Below the pieces are notes generated by a model. It made no database searches. It saw nothing but the letters and a program-made list of their open reading frames with translations, and had not been told where the DNA came from. Positions 10,738 through 20,465 of a stretch of DNA of 64,000 bases are shown piece after piece. The position numbers and the translations under genes were made by a program. The DNA comes from Mycobacterium sp. Z3061 (GTDB taxonomy: Bacteria; Actinomycetota; Actinomycetes; Mycobacteriales; Mycobacteriaceae): the NCBI RefSeq assembly GCF_031583025.1, contig NZ_CP134062.1, positions 5,243,234 to 5,307,233 of the forward strand, written 5' to 3'. The first letter of the stretch is position 1, and the number at the start of each line of letters is the position of its first letter.

Positions 10738-13311
10738 CTAGGCAACCAACGCCGCATATGTTGTGGTGCGCTGGCGCGCCGGCCGCCCGATTCCCTCCGC
10801 GATGGCGGCCAGCTCGGCCGCCGACTTCGCCGAGCCGTGTTCAGAACCGGCCATCCGCGAGATCGTTTCCTCCATCAACGTGCCGCCCAGGTCGTTGGCA
10901 CCGCCGTTGAGCATCACCTGGGTGCGCTGCACGCCGAGCTTCACCCAGCTGGTCTGAATGTGCGCGATGCGGCCGTGCAGCATGATCCTGGCCAATGCGT
11001 GAACCGCGCGATTGTCGCGATGGGTCGGCCCCGGCCGTGCTGCACCGGCCAGATACAGCGGCGAATTCTGGTGCACGAACGGCAGCGGTACGAACTCGGT
11101 GAACCCGCCCGTGCGGTCCTGGATGCCACGCAGCACGTTCAGATGCCCCACCCAGTGCTTCGGCGTGTCGACGTGGCCGTACATCATGGTCGACGACGAC
11201 CGCAGGCCCACCTCGTGTGCGGTGGTCACGATCTCCACCCACAACGACGTCGGCAGCTTGCCCTTGGTGAGCACCCACCGCACCTCGTCGTCCAGGATCT
11301 CCGCTGCGGTTCCCGGGATGGTGTCCAGGCCGGCCTCGCGCAGCCCGGTCAACCACTCGCGAATGCTCAACCCGCTCTTGGTGACGCCGTTGGCGATCTC
11401 CATCGGCGAGAACGCGTGCACGTGCATCGAGGGCACCCGCGCCTTGACCGCGCGCACCAGATCGGCGTAGCCGGTGACCGGCAACTCGGGGTCGATGCCG
11501 CCCTGCATGCAGATCTCGGTGGCCCCGGCCACGTGCGCCTCCCAGGCGCGGTCGGCGACTTCCTGCGCCGACAAGGAGTAGGCGTCGGCGTCCCCCTTGC
11601 GTTGGGCGAAGGCACAGAACCGGCAGCCGGTGTAGCAGATGTTGGTGAAGTTGATGTTGCGGTTCACGACATAGGTGACGTCGTCGCCGACCACTTCGCG
11701 GCGCAGCGAATCAGCAAGTGCAGCAACGGCTTCCAGCGCAGGCCCAGCAGCGGTGGCCAGGGCGAGGTATTCGTCGTCGGTGCAGCCGCCGGGGTCGCGT
11801 TCCGCCGAGCGCAGCGCGGCCAGCACATCGGTGTCAATGCGTTCCGGCGCGCGCGAGGCCAGCTCGTGGACGCGGGAACGAATGGATTCCCAATCGCCGA
11901 AGGCGCTGTCGAGGTCGCTGCGCGTTTCGGTGTTGCGGCCTTCGGTGTCGATCGCGGCGCCCAGGTCCACCCGGCCCGAAGAAGCCACCTCGTCGGGCTC
12001 CTGCCACGGTGCGCCGACCGGATTGACGTCGCGGGCGAAACCGGTGTCCGGATCGGCAAGTGCCACAACATGTCCGCGCACCCGTGGATCGATCCATGCC
12101 GCGCCCGCCTGCACGTATCTGGGCTGCGCGGTCAGCCGCTGCACCAAGTCGTACCCGGCCTCCGCGGTGACGGCGGCCAGGTCGTCCAGTGCCGGCCAGG
12201 GACGTTCGGGGTTGACGTGATCGGGCGTCAGCGGCGAAACCCCACCCCAGTCGTCCACCCCGGCCGCGACCAGCGCCAGGCATTCGTCGCGCGACACCAG
12301 GTTCGGTGGTGCCTGGATTCGCATGCCTGGCCCCAGCACCAGCCGGGCCACCGCCACCGTCGCGAGGTAATCCTCGATGCCGGCATCCGGGACGTCTGCC
12401 ATGGCGGTGTGCTCCTTGGCCCGGAAGTTCTGCACTATCACTTCCTGAATATGGCCGAACTCCTTGTGCGACTTGCGAATCGCGTGCAACGTATCGGCTC
12501 GCTCCGCGAGCGTCTCACCGATACCCACCAACAGCCCGGTGGTGAACGGAATGGACAGCCGGCCGGCATCGGTCAACGCCCGCAGCCGAACCGCCGGGTC
12601 CTTGTCGGGACTGCCGTAATGCGCCAGACCCTTGGTCTCGAACAGCCTGCGCGACGTCGTTTCCAGCATCATGCCCATCGACGGCGCCACCGGCTTGAGC
12701 CGCGACATCTCCGACCAGGTCATGACGCCCGGGTTCAGATGCGGCAGCAGACCGGTTTCTTCGAGTACCCGGATCGCCATGGCCCGCACGTAGGACAGGG
12801 TCGAGTCGTAGCCGCGCTCGTCGAGCCATTCGCGCGCTTGCGGCCAGCGGTCCTCGGGCCGGTCGCCGAGCGTGAATAACGCTTCCTTGCAACCGAGCTC
12901 GGCACCGCGGCGCGCGACGTCGAGGATCTCGTCGGGCTCCATGTACATGCCCATGCCCTGGGCCCGCAGCTTGCCCGGAACGGTGACGAACGTGCAGTAG
13001 TGGCAGGTGTCCCGGCACAGATGAGTGATCGGGAGGAAGACCTTGCGCGAGTAGCTGATCGGCAGCCGGCCGGCCCCACCTCGACGCCCGGCAGATTCCA
13101 GGCCCGCGTCCCGGACGCGAGCCGCGCTGGCACACAGCTCGGCCAGATCCTCGCCGCGCGCCGACATCGCGATGGCGGCTTCATCGATGTTGAGGACGAC
13201 ACCGTCCCGGGCCCGGCGCAGCACCCGGCGCAACGCCGAGCTACTGACTCTGGGTGGCACGACGGGACTGGGCAAGACCGTCGGCTCCGGTGGCCCCGGT
13301 GTTACTGGCAC
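10738..13311 (-). CDS. fbiC: 7,8-didemethyl-8-hydroxy-5-deazariboflavin (FO) synthase FbiC
   Basis: An 857-residue fusion of the two radical-SAM enzymes (CofG and CofH) that make FO, the chromophore of coenzyme F420, from a tyrosine plus a ribityl-uracil substrate. The first radical-SAM motif is CRDTCHYC (Cys99/103/106). The second is CYTGCRFC, near residue 565. Both halves are complete and the sequence tracks M. tuberculosis FbiC (856 residues) throughout. GTG 13311 is chosen because GGGGAAG lies 10 bases upstream and the following residues lead straight into the conserved LPSPVVPP segment. F420-using candidates in this window include the Rv1155-type protein at 31890-32333. Confidence 0.95.
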   Translation of the reverse strand: MPVTPGPPEPTVLPSPVVPPRVSSSALRRVLRRARDGVVLNIDEAAIAMSARGEDLAELCASAARVRDAGLESAGRRGGAGRLPISYSRKVFLPITHLCRDTCHYCTFVTVPGKLRAQGMGMYMEPDEILDVARRGAELGCKEALFTLGDRPEDRWPQAREWLDERGYDSTLSYVRAMAIRVLEETGLLPHLNPGVMTWSEMSRLKPVAPSMGMMLETTSRRLFETKGLAHYGSPDKDPAVRLRALTDAGRLSIPFTTGLLVGIGETLAERADTLHAIRKSHKEFGHIQEVIVQNFRAKEHTAMADVPDAGIEDYLATVAVARLVLGPGMRIQAPPNLVSRDECLALVAAGVDDWGGVSPLTPDHVNPERPWPALDDLAAVTAEAGYDLVQRLTAQPRYVQAGAAWIDPRVRGHVVALADPDTGFARDVNPVGAPWQEPDEVASSGRVDLGAAIDTEGRNTETRSDLDSAFGDWESIRSRVHELASRAPERIDTDVLAALRSAERDPGGCTDDEYLALATAAGPALEAVAALADSLRREVVGDDVTYVVNRNINFTNICYTGCRFCAFAQRKGDADAYSLSAQEVADRAWEAHVAGATEICMQGGIDPELPVTGYADLVRAVKARVPSMHVHAFSPMEIANGVTKSGLSIREWLTGLREAGLDTIPGTAAEILDDEVRWVLTKGKLPTSLWVEIVTTAHEVGLRSSSTMMYGHVDTPKHWVGHLNVLRGIQDRTGGFTEFVPLPFVHQNSPLYLAGAARPGPTHRDNRAVHALARIMLHGRIAHIQTSWVKLGVQRTQVMLNGGANDLGGTLMEETISRMAGSEHGSAKSAAELAAIAEGIGRPARQRTTTYAALVA

Positions 13312-13586
13312 GTTGGTGTAACTTCCCCACTCACTGATTTCATCCGCCCGTCCCACCCTGTGAGAACGTTCCATGCCGTGAGAGTCCGGGCAGTCCCCGG
13401 TCCCACTTCGCAACAGTAGCGGCAGGCGGCCGCCGGCACGCGACTGACCAGCGTGCCGTGCCGGCGGGTCCATTTGGCCAACTGGGGCAACTGGCGGCGA
13501 CGATCGCGATAAAATCGGTGCCTGTCCTGCCCGGTGATAGCATCGCCGGGCCTTGCCGACCTGGTATCGAGTAGGGGGTGAGTGCG

Positions 13587-14459
13587 ATGTCCTTTCTGCA
13601 CGCGGATCCGGAGGCGCTGAAGGCCGCCGCCTCCAACATCGCGGGCATCGGCTCGGAGATCAGCTCGGCCAACGCCGCGGCGTCGCTGCCCACCACCGGC
13701 GTGGTGGCAGCCGCGGCGGATCAGGTGTCCGCGCAGGTCGCGGCGCTATTCTCGTCCCATGCTCAGGGATACCAGCAGCTGAGCTCCCAGATCTCGGCGT
13801 TCCACGAGAAGTTCGTCCAGGCTCTCGGCTCGAGTGCCGCGTCCTACGCCGGAGCCGAGAGCAGCGCGGCGCGGGCCCTGGCCGATGCGGTCAACGCGCC
13901 GGCGCAGCAATTGCTGGGCCACCCACTGGTCGGGACGCCGAATCTGGCTGCGGCGGCCGCCCGGGCGGCAACCCAGGTGCAGGGTGCGTTGCAGGGTGTG
14001 CCTGCCGGCAACCTGCTCGGCGTGCTGGGACTGACGCCGACGGGCGGACTCGCCGGCCTGACGGCCACCCGGGCACTAGCGGGCCCCCTGGCCGCCGCGG
14101 CGGCGCCTGCGGCGGTGATCCCCGTGTCGTGGGCCACCGCGATCGAGAACTTCTACAACGTCGTCGAGCCGTACGTTCAGTACGGCTTCAACCTGGCCGC
14201 CTACGCCGCGGGCTGGTTGCCCTACGTGGGGATTCTGGCACCGCAGATCAACTTCCTGTACAACCTGTTCGAGCCCATGGTGCAGGCCGGCCTTTTCAAC
14301 ACACTTGACTGGCTGTCCGGAACGATCTCCTTCAGTCAGGGCCTGAGCAACTTCTTGTCGGCGACATCGGCGTCGATCAATCAATTCCTCTACACGGAGT
14401 GGTACTGGTTCTGGAGCTTCCTGCCGCCGCTGCCCCCGTTGCCGCCGTTCCTCCCGTAA
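13587..14459 (+). CDS. PE family protein, PE12-type
   Basis: A 290-residue protein with an N-terminal PE domain (about 1-95: [11 protein letters not shown] with the Pro-Glu pair, and the YxxxE-type ending SYAGAESS) and a unique C-terminal part containing hydrophobic helices and a Trp/Pro-rich end ([13 protein letters not shown]). Its position between fbiC and the mshB cluster equals that of PE12 (Rv1172c) in M. tuberculosis. ATG 13587 has AGGGGG eight bases upstream and gives the usual MSF start. GTG 13578 sits inside that ribosome-binding site. PE proteins are ESX secretion substrates; no specific function is visible. Confidence 0.85.
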   Translation: MSFLHADPEALKAAASNIAGIGSEISSANAAASLPTTGVVAAAADQVSAQVAALFSSHAQGYQQLSSQISAFHEKFVQALGSSAASYAGAESSAARALADAVNAPAQQLLGHPLVGTPNLAAAAARAATQVQGALQGVPAGNLLGVLGLTPTGGLAGLTATRALAGPLAAAAAPAAVIPVSWATAIENFYNVVEPYVQYGFNLAAYAAGWLPYVGILAPQINFLYNLFEPMVQAGLFNTLDWLSGTISFSQGLSNFLSATSASINQFLYTEWYWFWSFLPPLPPLPPFLP

Positions 14460-14463
14460 CGAC

Positions 14464-14925
14464 TCAGGGACGGCCCCGTCGCCGCAGCAGCACCCATACC
14501 GGGGGCGCGACGCCCAGCACGATCAACACCAGCGCCGCGTACGCCATCACGCCCTGGCCACCCAGGATGATGTCGCCGCCGGGACCGCCCAGGCTTGCCA
14601 CTGCCACAGTGAGCAACCAGGTCCACAACGGCAGAGCGGCCATTCTGGGCGACGTGGTCCACCGGCTTGCGGCCCACACCAGGGCGGCGTTGACCAACCC
14701 GCTGATCAACGCGCTGATCGGAAACGGCACCGAGCCGATATAGGAGGGCAGGAGCAGCGCCCCGGCCAGAGCGGAGAGCACCCCGTCGACGGCCAGCAGC
14801 GCCAAGATAACGAAACGAATAGCAGGGTCTGTCGCGCCGGTCTCCTCGATCGAGACGGCGCGTGGCTTGATGTCGGTCAGGTTGGGACGCTGTCGATCTG
14901 CGAGACGATGGAACCGAGTACCCAC
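14464..14925 (-). CDS. Conserved mycobacterial membrane protein (Rv1171-like)
   Basis: A 120-153 residue protein with four predicted membrane helices (FVILALLAVDGVLSALAGALL, ISGLVNAALVWAA, WLLTVAVASL, AYAALVLIVLGVAPPVWVLL) and a basic C-terminus RRRGRP. Its function is unknown. The only standard start in frame is GTG 14925, which overlaps the 35-codon ORF by about 49 bases. The protein reads well only from LTDIKPRAVSIEET, where a CTG codon overlaps the stop of the upstream ORF as CTGA (14877-14880), so a non-standard start there is possible. It follows mshB on the same strand. Confidence 0.75.
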   Translation of the reverse strand: MGTRFHRLADRQRPNLTDIKPRAVSIEETGATDPAIRFVILALLAVDGVLSALAGALLLPSYIGSVPFPISALISGLVNAALVWAASRWTTSPRMAALPLWTWLLTVAVASLGGPGGDIILGGQGVMAYAALVLIVLGVAPPVWVLLRRRGRP

Positions 14926-14984
14926 TGCAGGCTGTCGAGTCGGTCCTGCCAGTGCTGCAGGTTAGGGTCCAGATCGGGGTCCAT
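14877..14984 (-). CDS. 35-residue acidic protein between mshB and the Rv1171-like gene
   Basis: Starts MDPDLDPNLQHWQDRLDSL and ends SQIDSVPT, a small amphipathic helical protein with a net negative charge. The ATG is preceded by GAGGAAGGAACGCGC, a strong ribosome-binding site, and the ORF begins 44 bases after the mshB stop, so it is likely translated from the mshB transcript. I recognise no family. Its stop codon overlaps a possible CTG start of the next gene. The good ribosome-binding site and coding-like composition make it more likely real than not. Confidence 0.6.
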   Translation of the reverse strand: MDPDLDPNLQHWQDRLDSLQWVLGSIVSQIDSVPT

Positions 14985-15028
14985 GCGCGTTCCTTCCTCT
15001 TCCTCTTCGAGGCGGCCTGTGTCAAAGC

Positions 15029-15928
15029 CTAGTTGCCAGAACCGGTGATGCCCAGACCGGCAAGCAAATCCGTCTCCCACCCACGCTCGTCGCGCTCCCC
15101 CGCCACACCCTCGACGAGAATGTAGTGCTCTTGCGAGAGGATAGGCAGGGCAAGGTTATTCGACAGGGCACAGGCCCGTCCGGTCGCGCCGACGGTGAGT
15201 TGGGTGGCGTGCGCGGCCAGCGCGGCGACCTTGGCGGCGTGCGCGTCCGCACCGGCCTCGACAACGGCGTTGATGTCGTCGTCGAGGAAGGTGAACGGAA
15301 TGTCCTCCGGCGGCAGTGTCCACTCCGGTCGCAGGTCCTCGGTGACCAGCGCCCGCAGACCGGCAGCCATGGCGTCCCTGGCCAGGACCGTCCAGTAGAA
15401 CTTGGGCACCGGCCACGGGTTGCCCGGGTAGTCGTCCGCGCGGCCGGCCGCGGCCACTGCCGCGGTGGTGACGGCGTGGGTGCGGATGTGGTCTGGATGG
15501 CCGTAGCCACCGTTGGGGTCGTAGGTCACCACCACGTGCGGGCGCAACTCGCGGATCAGCGCGACGAGGGCGCCGACGGCTTCCCGTTCGTCGGCGTCGA
15601 CGAAACGGCGCCGACCGCGCGGTTCGGTGCCGGCCATGCCGGAGTCGCGCCAGCGTCCCGCCCCACCGAGATAAACGGGCCCATTGACGCCCAGCGCATG
15701 CAGCGCGCGGCTGAGCTCGCTGATGCGGTAACCGCCAAGCTGATCCGCGTGGTCGACGGCGAGTTGGGCCCATCGGTCACCGACGACCTCGCCCTCCTCG
15801 CCCAGCGTGCAGGTCACGACGTGCACCTGCGCCCCACGTGCGGTGTAGTGCGCGATGGTGGCGCCGTTGGCCAGGCTTTCGTCGTCGGGATGCGCATGCA
15901 CGAACAACAGCCGCGGCGTCTCAGGCAT
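15029..15928 (-). CDS. mshB: N-acetyl-1-D-myo-inosityl-2-amino-2-deoxy-alpha-D-glucopyranoside deacetylase MshB
   Basis: A 299-residue PIG-L/LmbE-family zinc deacetylase. The signature HAHPDDE gives zinc ligands His13 and Asp16 and the general base Asp15. The third ligand His is in [13 protein letters not shown]. It removes acetate from GlcNAc-Ins, the second step of mycothiol synthesis. Its length and order are those of Rv1170. The start ATG 15928 is immediately followed by conserved sequence. It is divergent from the TetR gene at 16012. Confidence 0.95.
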   Translation of the reverse strand: MPETPRLLFVHAHPDDESLANGATIAHYTARGAQVHVVTCTLGEEGEVVGDRWAQLAVDHADQLGGYRISELSRALHALGVNGPVYLGGAGRWRDSGMAGTEPRGRRRFVDADEREAVGALVALIRELRPHVVVTYDPNGGYGHPDHIRTHAVTTAAVAAAGRADDYPGNPWPVPKFYWTVLARDAMAAGLRALVTEDLRPEWTLPPEDIPFTFLDDDINAVVEAGADAHAAKVAALAAHATQLTVGATGRACALSNNLALPILSQEHYILVEGVAGERDERGWETDLLAGLGITGSGN

Positions 15929-15980
15929 GGACGAACCCTACCGCCGACCGGCCGGCGACCGAAAAACCGCCTTTAGTGAA

Positions 15981-16007
15981 CGATAGGAACGCTGACGGCT
16001 ACTATCG
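15981..16007. promoter_or_regulatory. Candidate TetR operator (CGATAG-N15-CTATCG)
   Basis: An inverted repeat with 6-base arms spaced by 15 bases, ending five bases before the TetR ATG, in the 83-base divergent interval with mshB. Its location would allow autorepression and possibly control of mshB. The evidence is position and symmetry only. Confidence 0.3.
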
Positions 16008-16011
16008 ATCA

Positions 16012-16626
16012 ATGCCGCAGGGGACCAGGACCACACCGAGTGCCAGCCGCAGCCGTCGGCGCGGCGAAGTTCTTGAACGGGCACTCTATTCGGCGACTTT
16101 GGCAGAGCTTGCCGCGGTCGGCTACGGGGGCCTGACCATGGAGGGAATCGCGGCGCGCGCCCACACCGGCAAGGCCGCGCTGTACCGGCGCTGGGCGAGT
16201 AAGCATGACCTGGTGCAGGCCGCCATGACACATAACGTGCCGCCGTTGCCCGAGCCGCGCGCCGGCCGGTCGGCCCGGGAGAACCTGCTCGCGGTCTTCA
16301 CGGCTCATCGCGATGTGCTGGCAGGCAAGACGGACTTTCCGGGCCTGGAGATCATCAGTCAGCTGATCCACGAGCCCGAACTGCGGGCGATCTTCGTCGA
16401 CGCGGTGGTGGTGCCGCGGGTGAAGATCGTCGAGTCGATACTGAAGACCGCGGTGCACGACGGTGATATCGATCCTGCGACCATCACGCCGCTGACGGCC
16501 CGCATCGGGTCGGCCCTGATCAACCAGCATTTCATGCTCACCGGGACACCGCCGACCCGCCGCGAACTAACCCTGATCGTGGATACCGTGATACCACCGA
16601 AATCAACTGCAGCGCATACTAATTGA
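16012..16626 (+). CDS. TetR/AcrR-family transcriptional regulator
   Basis: 204 residues. The N-terminal HTH is clear (AAVGYGGLTMEGIAARA, then TGKAALYRRWASKHDLV), followed by an all-helical ligand-binding domain of the C-terminal type often called TetR_C_11-like (LEIISQLIHEPELRAIF). It corresponds in position and orientation to the Rv1167c TetR of M. tuberculosis, from memory. The ligand is unknown. It is transcribed divergently from mshB and away from lpqW, with the two PE genes convergent on it. Confidence 0.85.
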   Translation: MPQGTRTTPSASRSRRRGEVLERALYSATLAELAAVGYGGLTMEGIAARAHTGKAALYRRWASKHDLVQAAMTHNVPPLPEPRAGRSARENLLAVFTAHRDVLAGKTDFPGLEIISQLIHEPELRAIFVDAVVVPRVKIVESILKTAVHDGDIDPATITPLTARIGSALINQHFMLTGTPPTRRELTLIVDTVIPPKSTAAHTN

Positions 16627-16651
16627 GCTGTGCCGTAGCTTCGGGGCGCCC

Positions 16652-17767
16652 TCAGGTACCCGTGATCAATCCGGCGAGATCCAGCCCGGCCTCCATGCTC
16701 TGGTCGAAAGCACCCAGCAGGCCGCCGATCTGGCCGCCGTTGAACGGCTGAGCCGCAGTGCCCAACAACAGGTCCTGGGTGAAGTTCGACGGCACCTGCG
16801 GCCCGAAGAACAGGTTCACGGCTTGTTCGCCGGTGCCCACCAACAGATTCCCGACATTGAAGCCACGGTTCAGCGCACCGTTCAAAGCGCTGTCAGTGTG
16901 GAAAAACTGCTGCTCCCAGGCGACCTCGTTGGCGACCAGGTTGTGGTTGAAGGCCATTTCACTATTGACCAGGTTGGCGCTGAAGTTGATCTGGGCCGTT
17001 TGTACCTGTTGCAGGAAGCTGGCCGGTGAGCTCAACAGCGACTGCGCGGGGGCCGGAAGGACACTCAGCAGAGCCTGCCCGGGCGGACTGCCCACGAACA
17101 AGCCGGCGAAGTTCGCACCGGCGGACAAGCTTTGATCGAAGGCGCCCAGCGGACCACCGATGGCGCCGCTGTTGAAGACCTGTGCCGCGCTGCCGGTCAA
17201 GAGACTCGAAGTGAAGTTGGGCGGAACTTGGACGCCCACAATGGCATTGAAGGCCTGTTCGCCGGTGCCCACCAACAGGTTACCGGCGTTGAAGCCGCGG
17301 TTGATCACACCGTTGAGAGCGGTGTCGGTGCCGAAAAAGGTTCGCTCCAAGGCGAGTTCGTTGCTCACCAGCGTGTTGTTGAATGTGAGCTCGTTGGCCA
17401 CCAGATTGGAACCGAAAGCAATCTGCGCCTGCTCCAGCTGCTCCATCGGGGATGCCGCTGCCGCAACCGCCTGCAGCGGTGACACATTGGCGGCTTCCGC
17501 GCTCGCGAACGCGGACGCTGTGCTTCGCATGGTCTGCACAAACTGCTCATGGAACTGCGCGGCTTGGGCGTTGAGAGCCTGAAAAGCCTGGCCGTGCGCG
17601 CCGAATAGCGCTGATATGGCGGCGGATATCTCATCGGCGCCAGCCGGCAACACCGCCGTCGTAGCGGCCGCCGCCGACGAACCGGCAGCGCCGATGGACG
17701 AGCCGATGCCGGCCAAATCGGTTGCCGCCGATGCCAGATACTCCGGCAGAACGTTCAAATAAGACAA
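16652..17767 (-). CDS. PE family protein with two copies of an ~111-residue module
   Basis: 371 residues. A PE domain (1-95, MSYLNVLPEYL) is followed by two tandem modules, residues 114-224 and 258-368, each reading AQI.F..NLV..E..FN..LV.NE, then an F-G/H-T-D-x-ALNG stretch, RGFN.GNLLVGTGEQA, VP.NFT..LL.G.AAQ.FN and LGAFDQS. The copies are about half identical. The same module recurs, more diverged, in the neighbouring PE gene at 18023-20239. I know no functional assignment for the module. The periodic Asn and aromatic residues suggest a repetitive surface or cell-wall protein. The ATG 17767 start gives the standard PE N-terminus. Confidence 0.85.
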   Translation of the reverse strand: MSYLNVLPEYLASAATDLAGIGSSIGAAGSSAAAATTAVLPAGADEISAAISALFGAHGQAFQALNAQAAQFHEQFVQTMRSTASAFASAEAANVSPLQAVAAAASPMEQLEQAQIAFGSNLVANELTFNNTLVSNELALERTFFGTDTALNGVINRGFNAGNLLVGTGEQAFNAIVGVQVPPNFTSSLLTGSAAQVFNSGAIGGPLGAFDQSLSAGANFAGLFVGSPPGQALLSVLPAPAQSLLSSPASFLQQVQTAQINFSANLVNSEMAFNHNLVANEVAWEQQFFHTDSALNGALNRGFNVGNLLVGTGEQAVNLFFGPQVPSNFTQDLLLGTAAQPFNGGQIGGLLGAFDQSMEAGLDLAGLITGT

Positions 17768-17962
17768 CGCAGAACCTCCCCGTTCCTGACACGAAGCTGG
17801 CTACGAAGGCCCTCCCCGGCCGATCGTGCGCAATTTCAGGATGGGTCGATGGTAGCTGCGCGGCAGGAGTCGCTCAGGCGATTTCTATGAACTCGCCTGG
17901 ATAAACGCACACCTGTTCGCAACGGGGACAATGCTTCGCCGAGCGAACCCGGCGGCGAATCC

Positions 17963-17998
17963 GATCGGCCCGTCACCACAAGGGATGACGGGCCGATC
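17963..17998 (-). terminator. Hairpin downstream of the large PE gene
   Basis: Perfect 13-base arms GATCGGCCCGTCA and TGACGGGCCGATC around a 10-base loop, 25 bases beyond the stop of the minus-strand PE gene. No T tract follows, so it is a mycobacterial-style terminator or 3' stabiliser. Confidence 0.55.
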
Positions 17999-18022
17999 AG
18001 GGGATGCAATCAAACGCGGCGG

Positions 18023-20239
18023 TTAGCCGCCGCCGCCGACGTTGCCGCCGATCGTGCCACCGATCGATCCGCCGACCGTGCCGGTGCCGGTCAGTGCGCC
18101 CGTCAGCGTGGCGTTGATGTTGGCGAGCAGGCTCGGCAGTCCGCCGGTGAGCGTCACCTGGATCGGGGAGAACAGGCTGCTCAGGACCGCCGCGTCGAAC
18201 AGCCACTTCTGCTCGAACGCGCCCAGGAGGCCCCCGGCGGTGACGCCACCGAAGACATCTCCCGGCGCGGTGACCAGCAGGCTGCCCGTCAGGTCTACCG
18301 CCGGGGCGCCGAGCAGAGCGTTGATGGCCCCCTGCGGGGTACCGACCAGTAACAGGTTCAGGCCGTTGAAGGCATTGTTCACCGCGCCGTTGAGGGCGCC
18401 GCCGGTCCCGAAGACCATTGTCTGGAACAACTGCTCGTTGGCGACGAGGTTGGCGTTGAAGGCCAATTGGCTGTCCACCAACGCCCCCAAGCTGTCGGGG
18501 GTGAGGTTCAGCTGGGTCAATAAAGACGTCTCCAGCCCCGGTACGCCGCCGAGCGCCGTGTTCAGCGAAAGCAACTGGTGGGCAACACCGGTCAGGCCAC
18601 CGCCGATGGGGAAGCCGGGCGACTCCAGCGCGCCGTTGACGATCAGGCTGCTGGTCAGGTTGGTAGCCGGGGCACCGACGAGAGCGTTGACGAATTGCTC
18701 GCCGGTCCCGACCAGCAAGTTGGCTGCGTTGACGGCATAGCCGACAGGGCCGGCCAGGGCCGGTGCACCCAGCAGCGCGACCTGATTGGCCACAAGCGCT
18801 TCGTTGAAAGCGATCTCGTTGTCGACCAACCCGCCCAGAATGCCGCTCTGCAGTTGCTCGAAGCCGGCCAGTCCGGTCGTCGGAAGGGCAGCCACCCCAT
18901 TGATCAACGCGTTGAGCCCAGCCGTATCGCCATTGACGGCGCCGCTCAGGGCCGCACTGATCTGACCGCCGAGCGCCGGCAGGGTGAGGTTCAGGTTGGC
19001 CAGTCCGGCACTCAGGTTGCCGGCCAGCGTCGCGCCGGCCTGCGTGAGTGCCGCGAAGTTCGGCAGCGCGAAGTTGAAGTTGGGCAACGTGAAGTTGTTG
19101 GGCAACGTGAAGTTCAGGTTGGGCAGCGCTAAGTTGAAGTTCGGCAGCGCGAAGTTCGGCAACGCGAAGTTGAAGTTCGGCAACGCGAAGTTGAAGTTCG
19201 GCAGCGCGAAGTTGAAGTTCGGCAACGCGAAGTTCCCCGACAAGGCCCCGTTCAGCGCGGTGCTGATCTGAGCCCCCAGGGCCGGGAACCCACCGGTCAG
19301 ATTGGCAACCAGCGCAGGCAGATTCGCGGTGAACCCGCCCGTCAGCGCCGGCAGCGTCACGTCGAAGCTCGGCAGCCCGGAAAGCGCGGCGTTGATGTTC
19401 GCCGCCAACGAACCGCCGGTCTGGGCGAGCCCGGCCAGGCCTGAACTCAGGCTGGTCGCCAACACCCCACCGGTCTGGGCGAGACTCGTGAGTCCGGCAT
19501 TCACGTTGGCCGCGAACGTATTACCGAGTGCGGTGAAGTCCGGCAAGCCACCGCTGACATTGCCCGACAGGGCAGCATTCAGCTGAGCGCCCAGGCCCGA
19601 GAGCCCACCGCTGAAGGCGCCGGAGAGCAGGCCCGGTCCCACGTTGGCGTCAAGAGCGCTGTTGATGACCAAGCTTGTGTTGAAGTCGGCCGGAACCTGT
19701 GCTCCGAGAAGCAGATTGACGGCCTGCTGGCCTCCGCCAACGAACGAGTTCGCGAAGTTCAAGCCGACGTCGACGGCGTTGGACACTGCGTTCCCGCCGC
19801 CGAACAGGGCCTGTCGCAGCGCCACCTCGGTGCCCACCAGCGACTGATTGAACGACACCTGTGCATTGACGACGTTGGCGGTGAAGCCGGCCCACGCCTG
19901 GCCGATCCCCTCGAACGACACCGTCGGGGCCGCGAGTCCGTTGACCAAGGTCTGCACCGTATTCGCCTCTGCCGCAGCATAAGCGCCGGCACCTGCGGTC
20001 ACGGCCTGCACGAAACGTTCATAGGACGCCGCGACCTGTGCGCTGATCTGTTGATACCCGGCCGCATTCTGCGAGAAGAGTGCGGCGATTTGCACCGACA
20101 CTTCGTCGGCGGCCGCGGCTAGTACGCCCGTAGTCGACGCAGCCGCTGCGGCATTGGCAGCGCCGAGCGCCGACCCGATACCGGACAGATCTGCGCCGAA
20201 CGCCGAAATTATTTGTGGCTCGACAAAGACAAATGACAT
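18023..20239 (-). CDS. Large PE family protein with repeated modules and an LPNF heptad array
   Basis: 738 residues. PE domain 1-95 (MSFVFVEPQIISAFGADLSG), then three diverged copies of the module seen in the neighbouring PE gene (about 120-210, 450-530, 570-665; hallmarks FN..LV, NLLVGTGEQFVNALVGAP, LGAFEQ), with a central region of AALSG/LAQTGG repeats and a run of ALPNFNF heptads (about residues 335-395). It ends in a Gly-rich tail. ATG 20239 follows GAGGGGTCGG. Like other PE proteins it is probably exported by an ESX system; the function is unknown. The C-terminus GGNVGGGG resembles short PGRS sequence. Confidence 0.85.
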   Translation of the reverse strand: MSFVFVEPQIISAFGADLSGIGSALGAANAAAAASTTGVLAAAADEVSVQIAALFSQNAAGYQQISAQVAASYERFVQAVTAGAGAYAAAEANTVQTLVNGLAAPTVSFEGIGQAWAGFTANVVNAQVSFNQSLVGTEVALRQALFGGGNAVSNAVDVGLNFANSFVGGGQQAVNLLLGAQVPADFNTSLVINSALDANVGPGLLSGAFSGGLSGLGAQLNAALSGNVSGGLPDFTALGNTFAANVNAGLTSLAQTGGVLATSLSSGLAGLAQTGGSLAANINAALSGLPSFDVTLPALTGGFTANLPALVANLTGGFPALGAQISTALNGALSGNFALPNFNFALPNFNFALPNFNFALPNFALPNFNLALPNLNFTLPNNFTLPNFNFALPNFAALTQAGATLAGNLSAGLANLNLTLPALGGQISAALSGAVNGDTAGLNALINGVAALPTTGLAGFEQLQSGILGGLVDNEIAFNEALVANQVALLGAPALAGPVGYAVNAANLLVGTGEQFVNALVGAPATNLTSSLIVNGALESPGFPIGGGLTGVAHQLLSLNTALGGVPGLETSLLTQLNLTPDSLGALVDSQLAFNANLVANEQLFQTMVFGTGGALNGAVNNAFNGLNLLLVGTPQGAINALLGAPAVDLTGSLLVTAPGDVFGGVTAGGLLGAFEQKWLFDAAVLSSLFSPIQVTLTGGLPSLLANINATLTGALTGTGTVGGSIGGTIGGNVGGGG
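19053..19236 (-). repeat. Minisatellite of 21-base units encoding ALPNFNF heptads
   Basis: Within the large PE gene about eight or nine units of roughly 21 bases (core GGCAACGCGAAGTTGAAGTT on the + strand) encode A-L-P-N-F-N-F, some shortened to 15 bases or with Leu/Thr replacements. The near identity of adjacent units points to recent slippage expansion, so the number may vary between strains. Confidence 0.8.
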
Positions 20240-20465
20240 GGACCGACCCCTCACCGCAATGATTGCTGGCTTACCCCGGCCCGATCAGGTGCCCTCTACC
20301 CCCGACCGAAGCGTATCGCGGGGGTTGACCGGAGCGTGCGCTTTCTAAACGTAGATTTTTGTAACAATTTGTCGCAGGCCCAATTGGCCGTTGCCCACTA
20401 AGCGGCCCGCCATGCGCCCGGTTTCAAGATCATGCCGAAATGATCTGTATGGCACGGAATTCGGG

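Noticed and set aside
13578..13586. GTG 13578 as the PE12-type start
   Set aside because: It sits within the AGGGGG ribosome-binding site of ATG 13587, which gives the normal PE N-terminus.
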